In this document: in pieces, positions 1 through 8,748 of the stretch | Position numbering within the stretch: position 1 is the first letter of the stretch | Layout of the letters: each line of letters begins with the position of its first letter | NCBI GenBank assembly: GCA_047967505.1 | Contig: CM106541.1 | Source: Dipteris shenzhenensis | Taxonomy: Eukaryota; Polypodiophyta; Polypodiopsida; Gleicheniales | Length of the DNA: 64,000 nucleotides | Direction: 5' to 3' (one strand) | Notes under the pieces: generated by a model | What the model was told of the DNA's origin: nothing | Database searches by the model: none | What the model saw: the letters and a program-made list of their open reading frames with translations, nothing else | Translations under genes and position numbers: made by a program

Positions 1-300
1 TGATCTGCTGGTTTGCCCTGCTCTTCTGCGCCATCTTCTCTGACAGAAAGCCTGCCACGCAGGCCCCTCCAGCCCGCTCATGCTGCCACATGTGCACCTA
101 TACATGCTACGGCTCTGTCAGCCCTCTGCCAGACTGCTGTGCTTCCCATATGGCAGCTCATGTGCTGCCCATGTGACCGCCCCCTCCCTCTCTCTTTTCT
201 CGTCTGATCCCTGCCCTCATGGCAGCCATGATGCTGCCCATGTGGCTCTCTTAGACACTAGATTCAACCTCCCCATGCTCTCCTCATATGGGGGCTTACA
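1..300 (-). repeat. Probable LTR-derived tract (minus-strand copia)
   Basis: No coding signal. The last 20 bases (281-300, ending in GGGGGCTTACA) nearly match the outer edge of the better defined minus-strand LTR near 41889. That suggests this GC-rich tract is the U3 edge of a related LTR whose element lies to its right. The match is short, so the call is tentative. Confidence 0.3.
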
Positions 301-745
301 GATGGGGGATGTGACCTTGCCAACACCCCCTCTCACCGACACATCTCGGCCCAATGCCAACACGTCAATGACGATGCTCCAATGACTCCCAGGTCGTAGT
401 CCTCTGGAATACTTCGATGTCGAAATCTTTTCCTGGCTTTTCATCCAGTGACTCCTACTCCACCAGGTCTAGTTCCGCTTCCGCACACCATCGTGGTATA
501 CGAGTCCATCTTTGGTAGCACCTCCTGGCACCACCTTCAGTCATGTTCCCACATTCAAACTCGAGCAATCCAACCGCCACGATCTTCCAGTTGTCCCCCT
601 CATAATGAGTGAACAACCTAGAGTCTTCCAGGCACCATGCTCTGAGGGTCCGTCTCAACCCATCCTTCCTTTGGCAAGGTGAATATCTTTAGATAACCTG
701 GACTATGAACTCTCACTGAGCTCTCAAGCAGATACTCTTCTGGCT

Positions 746-1602
746 TCAATACACCTTGTCCATCAACTTCCAGCAATTTATGTCCAAGATTTGAAGAAGC
801 ACCCACACTTCCCTTCCGCCTTCGAAGAAGGCCAATTCCTTCCAATCTCGCATTACCTGAGACAAATGAAGAGCAAATTCTCTCCACAACATGCTATAAA
901 GGCTCAAATGAAGAACATCAAGTACATACCACATCGTCGTACTGCCTATGTGCTTGCTCGGAAAGCAAACGATGCACCTCATCAAGTCACATATCAAAAG
1001 CCTGTGTAGCCATGTACTATCCTCTTCTAAAGTACAGCAACCATCTGAATATGAGACCCTAGGGCACTCCAAGGAATCCATCCTCGTGTCAGTATCAACA
1101 GCCACGCACCTGGAGGATACCAAACACTCCATGCTATCCTTCACCTTCACAAAGGTCTCTGACTCCTCATCGAACATCTCAATGCCAAACATCATCACTG
1201 TGCTTTCTAGGTCGGCATATCTAACCTCAATAACACATGATGATGTCACCAAGAACAACTCTTCAATTACCACATTACCTTTGGCTTTTGTGTCATCCTC
1301 TGAATCTGAGTTGGACTCCTTCCTCTTGTTTTTCTGATCCGCCGCCTTCTTTTTGCAATCCTTCGCAAAATGGCCTAGCATGTCACAATAGAAGCACTTC
1401 TGCTTCTTCCTCTTGGAAATGTCCTCGTCATCAGAGTCATCCTTCAAGACTTGCCACCGTTAGGCTTGCCCTTTTCTTTGCCAACGTAATCCTTCGCCAG
1501 CAACACCTTGTGATCTTTGTCGTTGTTGTAAAGCTTCTCCCTAGCTTCTTCCTGTAGCAGTAATGGACCCAACTCCTCGAAAGTTAGAGGTTTCATCCTT
1601 TA
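746..1602 (-). pseudogene. Ty1/copia gag relic with CCHC zinc knuckle
   Basis: On the minus strand, 1602-1450 reads as the end of a copia gag domain (LTFEELGPLLLQEEARE followed by a basic stretch). After a frame change, 1447-746 reads a zinc knuckle, CFYCDMLGHFAKDC (CX2CX4HX4C), followed by Lys- and Ser/Asp-rich linker. Further on only faint pre-integrase-like words remain (WYVLDVLHLSLYSM). The frame break and loss of the protease motif mark it as dead. It belongs to the same broad gag class as the relic at 40.3-41.2 kb. Confidence 0.7.
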
Positions 1603-1644
1603 AACGCTCTCCCTTCCCCCTCCCCCACATTTCCTTCTTTCACC

Positions 1645-1880
1645 ATCCCTAGCTTTGGAGAGTCTGGAAAACTGGATGGGACAAATTACCCGATTTGGAA
1701 GGTGAGGATCCGGAGTCATTTAGTGGCTCGGAAGCTATGGAAATTGACAACGGGAGTGGAGGCATAGCCAGAGGATATGGTGAACGAGGGGAAGATACTC
1801 ATACCAATAGATGGAGAGAAGCTCGAAGATTGGGAAGACAAAGATGCCCATGGTGAAAAAGTAGACGACGTGATGTGAGC
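1645..1880 (+). pseudogene. Ty1/copia gag N-terminal fragment
   Basis: Plus-strand reading shows the start of a UBN2-type copia gag: FGESGKLDGTNYPIWKVRI, then HLVARKLWKLTTGVEA, one in-frame stop (TAG near 1768) and a region with EDWEDKDA. The GTNYPIWKVR signature is characteristic of plant copia gag. It is opposite in strand to the relic ending at 1602, so the two are separate or inverted pieces. Confidence 0.6.
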
Positions 1881-2065
1881 GATATGTTGGAAAGGTCCAT
1901 AGACCAAAACTCTGAACGCACCTGAATGAACCTCAGTCACCACCCTTCTCGCAAGCGCACTGTCCTCCAGTCGTGGAAGTCGATTCCCAAGAGCTTATGA
2001 ATCAAGGTCTTCCTTTATCAAGGTCCCTGCTTTCAGGCTCCCACACCTGTGAGCCTCCTACTTGG

Positions 2066-2260
2066 GCTCTGATACCATGTTAGAAATCGACCAACAGAGG
2101 ATACACATAGCGGAAGACTAATAGAATAGCCCAGGAGCTCACACTACGTGTGTGTGGGAGTGGAATCACAAACTTCTTAACTTAATGTACATCAGATAGA
2201 TGTGCAGACTCATCAATAGACAATGAGCCAGCTAGATTAAAAAACCACCAAAATAATATG
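2066..2260 (-). mobile_element. copia primer-binding site and LTR end
   Basis: GCTCTGATACCA at 2066-2077 is the reverse complement of TGGTATCAGAGC, the standard copia primer site matching initiator Met-tRNA. It is followed at 2078 by TGTTAGAAATCG, the inner LTR end of a minus-strand element. The outer LTR end was not found, so the right limit given is arbitrary. Confidence 0.55.
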
Positions 2261-2815
2261 TATTTCATGCATAAACACGGTACCTTCTCCTTATAATAGA
2301 GCTATTTCAAAGTAAAGTCTTCATGCATGCAAGTGCAATCAATAATAAAATTGACATATTCACAAAACAACACTCACAGTTTACAAGTCAGTGCTGGAAA
2401 ATCACCATGGGATACCAGGTCTGCGTTCCAATTATGATGACAAACTTTCTAGATGTGGTAAAAATTTGGTCAGTTAAGTTAATAGCATGATAACGGTCCT
2501 ATAGTACTAGACATTAAATCCTGGATTCTGTATGGCTTGCAGATTCAATAAAAAGTGCTGAAAGAAGTCTATATAAAGAATATGTTACATTCAGGAATGC
2601 CAGTTGATCTGACGGCTCAATTGAGTGGTGTTGCATTATGTGCAGTTAAAAACTACATATGTATGGCCAACATGTGACAGGAATTTCCACCTTCTACTGA
2701 AATATTGAAGAGCATGTACTTATCAGCACTGTCAAATTTCAGTTGATAATAACCAACAGCCCATATAGAAAAACCGGACAGTTTTCAGGCCGAACTGGAA
2801 CATAAACAGTTAACA

Positions 2816-3162
<347 letters not shown>

Positions 3163-3268
3163 CAAAGTTGCGACCCACAATGCAGTGCCAGGTTGGATTG
3201 TACTTTTTGTCGAATTCTTTCTTTATGTATGCAGCTATGTCCTTCTCCACGTTGTACTTCTCTAGTGC
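3163..3268 (-). CDS. LC8 dynein light chain, coding exon 2
   Basis: Encodes [19 protein letters not shown], then [17 protein letters not shown], the most conserved core of the LC8/DYNLL family. LC8 is a small homodimeric hub that holds intermediate chains of cytoplasmic and axonemal dynein and many non-dynein partners; in plants it is present even where dynein is absent. The acceptor is ...TTTCTGAAG before GCACTAGAG and the donor is G|GTGAGT. The exon enters in phase 0 and leaves in phase 1, matching its neighbours. The nearest upstream coding exon lies 13.3 kb away at 16536-16646. Confidence 0.95.
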
Positions 3269-3929
3269 CTTCAGAAACACACAAGTTATTTTTCTTTAGA
3301 ACCACAGACTTAACATAATGGACCTAAACCAATAGAGTTTTAGCTGGTTTGGAAATGCACTTTATCCTACCCAGCATGCCCACCTGAGCTTCAATCCTGG
3401 GGATACTATTGTCAGTGGGCAAAATGACCTTACCATGTTTCTGTAAAAGTGCAACGGATATGCGGGCAGAAACTAAGAGCAGAAAATCAACTGAAACTGC
3501 AAGGAGATTCAGATGGAAATGCGCAGGAGAAGTCAGGGAAAACCCTGCATTTACGGCAGAGAAAAAACCTCCACAAATGGTACAGATACAAGAGGGCAAG
3601 GGGCCCTATTTATGGCAGAAGTTTCACCTGCTGACTGGGCTGGCTTCTGATCGGTCTAACCCGACCCAAGTGGATCGAGTTTGGTTGGTTTAACCTGACC
3701 AGACTGGTTGGGTCACTCGACCTGGTTGGGTGGCCAGATCTGGCCCCAACCCATCTTATGAGGCTGACCAAATCCAGCCCTAAACAGCCTCTGAACCAGC
3801 CCTAACCCCAGGCAAATGTGCAGCCCTCCATCCAGCATTGGCCCTAGCAATGTGCCCTGGATAAACTTCCAACTACCCTGCAGAAAACAAGTGAGAAAAA
3901 GCTCACACACTACACCTCTCTAGAAGTAA

Positions 3930-4111
3930 AGGCTCCACTTCACATTCTGGAGCTGGCAGATGTAAAGGCTCGATGTCACCTTCTGGAAGGGCCTGGTAAG
4001 CAGGCAGTAATTGATGAGGCTGTAAAATCTTGTAAGGATTCCCCCCCTACCCCGCAGCTAGTCTCTACAGTCAAAGATCTCTATAGTCAAAGATCTTGTT
4101 CACATTGAAGT

Positions 4112-4116
<5 letters not shown>
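3930..4116 (+). repeat. Direct repeat copy 1 (exon-intron duplication)
   Basis: The stretch from AAAGGCTC...CTTCTGGAAG through GGTAAG, GATGAGGCTGTAAAATCTTG, CCCCCCTACCCCGCAG and AGTCTCTACAGTCAAAGATC recurs at about 4495-4632 with few changes. The repeat spans what looks like an exon end, a short intron and the next exon start of the coiled-coil fragment. Confidence 0.65.

Positions 4117-4118
<2 letters not shown>

Positions 4119-4158
<40 letters not shown>
4119..4158. repeat. (CT)n microsatellite
   Basis: About 17 uninterrupted CT dinucleotides between the two direct repeat copies, followed by CT-rich CCTCCC sequence. Confidence 0.9.
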
Positions 4159-4161
<3 letters not shown>

Positions 4162-4288
4162 CTCCCGTCCATACCTAGTCCTCCCCTCCGTACCTCTCCC
4201 TCCCGTCCGTATAGACCCCAAGTTGGGCTAAACCCCCAACCTAACCCGGGGGTTAGGTTAAGCTAGGGGGTTCAACAGACAGCTAATT

Positions 4289-4945
4289 ATGGACTGGCCT
4301 ACCCTCTCCTCCAAGTCCCCCTCAACTCCTTCAACCATCAGGACTCGGTACTCTACAGTTACAGCCATGACACCCTCTCCATATGAACGGAATTACCAAC
4401 AAGAAGGCTCAAAACGACCCATCTTTAGAAAACAAGATCAGATTTTTTATCTGCAACAGGCAGTGAGAGAGCTACGATTGGAACTCGCAAAAGCAAAGGC
4501 TCGACTTCACATTCTGGAAGCGCCTGGTAAGTAGGCATTGATTGATGAGGCTGTAAAATCTTGTTAGGATTCCCCCCCTACCCCGCAGCTAGTCTCTACA
4601 GTCAAAGATCTTGTTCACGTTGAAGTACAAACTGCAAAAAAGGAAGTGATTGTGGAAGTGGAAACCAAAGCAAGTAAGTCTTATATTCAAGCAGAGATTA
4701 AAGAACACGAAGCTAGATGTGATAATGCGCTGAAGATTAGAATAGGGGGACTCCCACTCCCAGAAGATTGGTACAAAGAGGAGGACACATATAGTGAAAT
4801 ATTGACAAAGATCAAAGCAAGCTTGCACAACATTGACTGGGTGGATGATGATGAGCAGGATGATGACGACTCCATGCCAGCTTCTATTATGCACTATAAA
4901 GGTCATACAATCCTTACACTAAAGTCAAAAGGTAATCAAAAAATG
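4289..4945 (+). pseudogene. Coiled-coil fragment, LINE ORF1p-like or captured gene
   Basis: The first part (4289-4530) ends in a heptad-rich segment, YLQQAVRELRLELAKAKARL, followed by a donor-like CCTG|GTAAGT. If spliced to TCTCTACAG|TCAAAG near 4602, the frame continues as VKDLVHVEVQTAKKEVIVEV and on through KASKSYIQAEIKEHEARCD into ALKIRIGGLPLPEDW and an acidic DDDEQDDDD tail. A coiled coil followed by an (L)RI.GLP-type strand resembles the RRM-like core of LINE ORF1 proteins; this is resemblance only. A host gene fragment is the alternative. The reading ends where rearranged copia sequence begins near 4932. Confidence 0.35.
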
Positions 4946-5412
4946 GTTCCAGGGGTGATCTATCTTCTTCATCAGTCCTTTTTTTTTTTTTTCCGACAAG
5001 AGGGTTTTCATTTAGATGGAGATGCCTACAAAGTAGGTTTTCATCTTCGCTAAATGCCCAGTAGTGATGGTACAATCAGAAAGTATAGAAAAAGAGGTAC
5101 TTAAGGAGTGCCCTCGCCGGGGATTTGTTCACTTCCTTAAGCACAAGTATACAAATACTGCTAAGGAGAAGGAGGCGGTACACCAATCCCAAGCTGTGGG
5201 CTAAGATGCTCAAGAATAGGTCGGTTAACCGGCTTGGTAAGAATGTCAGCATGATTATCGGCAACTGGAACATATATCAATCAAATAGTACCCAATTCCA
5301 CTTGCTCGCGAGTAAAATGAAAGTGTACGCCAACATGTTTGGTGCGGTTGGAGAAAATGGGATTGCCGGCGAGAGCGATGGCACTTTTGTTGTCGACGTA
5401 GAGGACCGTTGG
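4932..5412 (-). mobile_element. Inverted extra copy of the copia 3' end
   Basis: This segment is the near-exact reverse complement of about 8084-8560: the RNase H tail, the post-stop region and the purine/A-rich stretch before the 3' LTR. It ends at GTCGACGTAGAGGACCGTTGG, where the next base run is the primer-binding site of the plus-strand element. The copia 3' end is thus fused head-on to a copia 5' end, without an LTR between them. Confidence 0.85.
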
Positions 5413-5920
5413 TATCAGAGCAAGGTGTGCCTATCGACACCTGAGCCTTGACCTGGAAAGCTTGGAAGATAGATCATCAACTGAAGATGTCTTCTCCTTC
5501 TTCCCCAAAGCAATCTCAGCCCGAATCGACCTCTATTCAACCACCACCCTCGTCATACGTCGAGAGAGAGTCTGCAAGGATCGAAGGTGATGAATACCTC
5601 TCCAAACTCTTTAAAGAATTTGCTGAATTTCAGAAATGGAAGGAACTTGAAGCAGGTACGTAGAGGACAGTTGGTATTAGAGCAAGGTGTGCCTATCGAC
5701 AACTGAGCCTTGACCTGGAAAGCTTGGAAGATAGATCATCAACTGAAGATGTCTTCTCCTTCTTCCCCGAAGCGATCTCAGCCCGAATCGACCTCTATTC
5801 AACCACCACCCTCGTCATATGTTGAGAGAGAGTATGCAAGGATCGAAGGTGATGAATACCTCTCCAAACTCTTTAAAGAATTTGCTGAATTTCAAAAATG
5901 GAAGGAACTTGAAGCAGGTA
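5399..5920 (+). repeat. 261-bp tandem duplication of primer site and gag start
   Basis: The unit starting GTAGAGGACCGTTGGTATCAG repeats immediately at about 5660 as GTAGAGGACAGTTGGTATTAG. Each copy carries the leader and gag codons MSSPSSPKRSQPESTSIQPP through EFQKWKELEAG. The repeated unit includes the short piece of inverted RNase H sequence, so the duplication came after that fusion. Confidence 0.85.
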
Positions 5921-5935
5921 CCCGCACACCCCGTG
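5448..5935 (+). pseudogene. Duplicated, truncated copia gag N-terminus
   Basis: Two tandem copies of the first ~70 codons of gag follow primer-site sequences. The first copy ends in the duplication junction. The second runs to GTRTPRAS and then jumps, near 5936-5950, into integrase sequence (GSIGHESNGVAYWD, out of frame). The full-length counterpart is at 13427-12042 on the minus strand. Confidence 0.8.
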
Positions 5936-5949
5936 CTTCTTGGAACACG

Positions 5950-8322
5950 CTGCTACTTGGCTCGATTGGTCATGAATCAAACGGGGTAGCCTATTGGGAT
6001 TGCTTGTAGTGATAATGGTGGTGAATTCATTTCCCATGAATTCACTCACTTCCTTCACGAGCATGGTATCCAACGCCATCTTACATCTCCCAATTCGCCC
6101 TCCCAAAATGCTCGTGTCGAAAGGATACAGCGCACAATCATGAACATGGCACGCTCCATGCTTTTTGCAGCCGAGTTGCCCGAACGTCTCTAGCCAGAAG
6201 CTATGAATACTTCTGTCTATCTCCTTAATCGTTGCCCTACTCAGCCCATCCCGAACATGACGCCTTTTGAGGCTTTCTATGGCTACCGACCCTCTATTTC
6301 TCATATCTGCATCTTTGGATGCCGCGCGTACACTCATACTCCCAATGATACTCGTGGTAAACTAGAACCTCGTGCTGAACTTCTACTTCTCGTTGGCTAC
6401 TCAATGGAAGCCAAACCTTATCGCTTATTTGATCCTCGCACAAATAAAGTTTTGGTTCGCCGTGATGTGGTCTTCGATGAAAGAGATGTTCTAAAAAATT
6501 CCTCTATTCTCCCTGCTGATGACGCACCTACTCCCATTCCCCCCGAAACCTCTTTCTCTCCCCCCGAAACTTCTTTCTCTCCCCCCGAAACTTCTCTCTC
6601 CACCCATTGCTTCTCCCATTTCTCGATCCTCTTCTCGCGCCCCGCTGCCACGCTGGTATCGACAAACTATGAAGGATTCCGGGATTGTTCCCTTAGAACT
6701 TCCTCCTCCTGGTCCTCGACGCTCTACACGGACAGCTTCTTCCACTACCACTGCCTCCATTTTTACCACAACCTATATCATACATTCTGAACCTGCCACT
6801 CGGCAGGAGGCAGTTCAACATCCTGAGTGGCATCGTGCCATGGAACAGGAGCTTGAGAGCATTGATCGCGATGAGACCTGGATTTTGGTCGATCGACCCA
6901 GTCACAAAAAGGTCATAGAAACAAAGTGGTTCTTCCGAACAAAACTCAAAGCAGATGGAACACTGGACAAGTACAAAGCTCGCTTAGTAGTGCAAGGATT
7001 TCGCCAAAAACATGGTATCGATTATGAGGAAACCTTTGCACCTACTGCTCGATTAACATCCTTTCGCCTTCTCCTCGGCCTAGCCGCTCATCACAGCTGG
7101 TCTATCTATCAGATGGATGTCAAGAGTGCCTTTCTCAATGGCTACCTCGATGAGGAAGTCTATGTGGCTCCCCCACCAGGTTTTTCTCCTCCTGGCCATG
7201 AAAATAAGGTATTCCGTCTCCGCAAAGCTCTTTATGGGCTTAAACAAGCACCTCGGTCCTGGTTCCACCGAATAGACACCTTCCTCAAAACTAATGGGTT
7301 TCATTCCACTCCTTTTGATCCGAATTTATATATACATCAATCTTCAGAGGGGGTCTGCTTTATCTTACTTTACATGGATGATCTTTTGCTTTTGGGCTCT
7401 ACCACCACCACACTTCAATTCATTAAAACACAACTCAGCACCACATTCGAGATGACCGATCTCGGTCTTCTCTCCTATTTCTTGGGCATGGAAGTTGTCC
7501 AGCATTCTGGTGGTATCTTTCTTTCTCAATAGAAATATGCTCTTAAACTCCTTGATCAGATCATTCCCCACGAGCCTAAGCTAGCTGCCACTCCCTTGGA
7601 TCCCACAGTCCAAGCTCTCAAAAGACTTGGAGTCTCCTCCCTTTGATGAACATCTCTATCGTCAGGTTGTTGGCAAGCTGCTTTGGCTCATTCACACTCG
7701 TCCGGATCTTTCTTACTCAGTTTCTATTCTCAGTCAATACTTTAATGAACCCAAGCACACTCATTGGCATGCATGTATTCGTATCTTGCGGTTCATACGT
7801 GGTACTTACTCTTATGGTTTACATTTCAGACCAAGACTAACACTACAGGGATACACTGATTCCGACTGGGCTGGCGACTCGGACAATCGCCATTCTCATG
7901 GCGGCTACATTTTCTCGTTCGGCTCGGCACCTGTTTCTTGGTCGAGCCATAAACAAGAAACTGTTGCTGGATCTTCTACTGAGGCTGAATACCGGGCCTT
8001 GTATGATTGTACCACAGAGGCCATATATCTCCGGCACTTTCTGGCAGAGCCACACTTTCCTTGTACTGAACCAACGGTCCTCTACGTCGACAACAAAAGT
8101 TCCATCACTCTCGCCGGCAATCCCATTTTCTCCAACCGCACCAAACATGTTGGCATACACTTTCATTTTACTCGCGAGCAAGTGGAATTGGGTACTATTC
8201 GATTGATATATGTTCCAGCTGCCGATAATCATGTTGACATTCTTACCAAGCCGGTTAACCGACCTATTCTTGAGCATCTTAGCCCACGGCTTGGGATTGG
8301 TATACCGCCTCCTTCTCCTTAG
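5950..8322 (+). pseudogene. copia pol: integrase C-half, reverse transcriptase, RNase H (broken)
   Basis: Integrase sequence around the second catalytic Asp (SDNGGEFISHEF) and the QNARVER-type Glu region is present. A TAG at about 6192 replaces the Trp of LPESLWPEA. After a frameshift near 6590, frame 6519-7532 reads RT: WFFRTKLKADGTLDKYKARL, VQGFRQKHGIDYEETFAP, QMDVKSAFLNG, YGLKQAPRSW and YMDDLLLLGS (YVDD box as YMDD). A TAG at 7530 replaces Gln in SQQKY. Frame 7627-8322 reads RNase H with SDWAGD, STEAEYRAL and YVDNKS. Two stops and at least two frameshifts make it non-functional as read. Confidence 0.9.
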
Positions 8323-8589
8323 TAGTATTTGTATACTTGTACTTAAGGAAGTGAACAAATCCCCTGCGAGGGCACTCCTTAAGTACCTCTCTTTCTGTAC
8401 TTTCTAATTGTACCATCACTACTCGGCATTTAGCGAAGATGAAAACCTACTTAGTAGGCATCTCCATCTAAATAAAAACCCTCTTGTCGGGGGGGGGAAA
8501 AAAAAAGGGCTGATGAAGAAGATAGATCACCCCTGGAACCATTTTTTGATTACCCCTGAAAGCATTCTACCTTGGACATTGAGAGGGGG

Positions 8590-8748
8590 TGTTAAGACAC
8601 GCAATCTCCAAATGCAGAGGCCAACGCCAAACTAATGGCCAGAAAGGCCAAAACTGGCAAATCTCCAAACACCGAGGTCAAGGCCAAATAAATTAACTGG
8701 CCGACCTAGCCGACCAGATCTGACCGACCAACGGCTGGACCAAGAAAC
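8590..8748 (+). mobile_element. Partial 3' LTR (copia, plus strand)
   Basis: Begins TGTTAAGACA directly after the polypurine tract and matches the reverse complement of 14260-14100, with one internal deletion near 8693. It is cut at about 8748, where inverted RNase H sequence of the next element starts (GACCAAGAAACAGG). Confidence 0.85.

Larger units (their letters stand above)
5411..8748 (+). mobile_element. Rearranged Ty1/copia element, plus strand
   Basis: Order: primer site TGGTATCAGAGC (5411-5422), gag start, a second primer site plus gag start (tandem duplication), an internal deletion, integrase C-half, reverse transcriptase, RNase H, polypurine tract GAGAGGGGG (8581-8589), and the first 159 bp of a 3' LTR (8590-8748). 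The 5' LTR is absent. Gag from about codon 70, protease and the integrase N-half are missing compared with the sister element at 8749-14260. It sits in LC8 intron 1, opposite to LC8 transcription. Confidence 0.9.

Noticed and set aside
281-300. Claim that the LTR at 1-300 is the same family as 41215-41889
   Set aside because: Only the terminal ~20 bases match clearly, so I kept it as a tentative relation and did not assert a family.
8084-8560. Plus/minus ORFs in RNase H tails as separate genes
   Set aside because: They are antisense shadows of the copia RNase H and of its inverted copy at 4932-5412.
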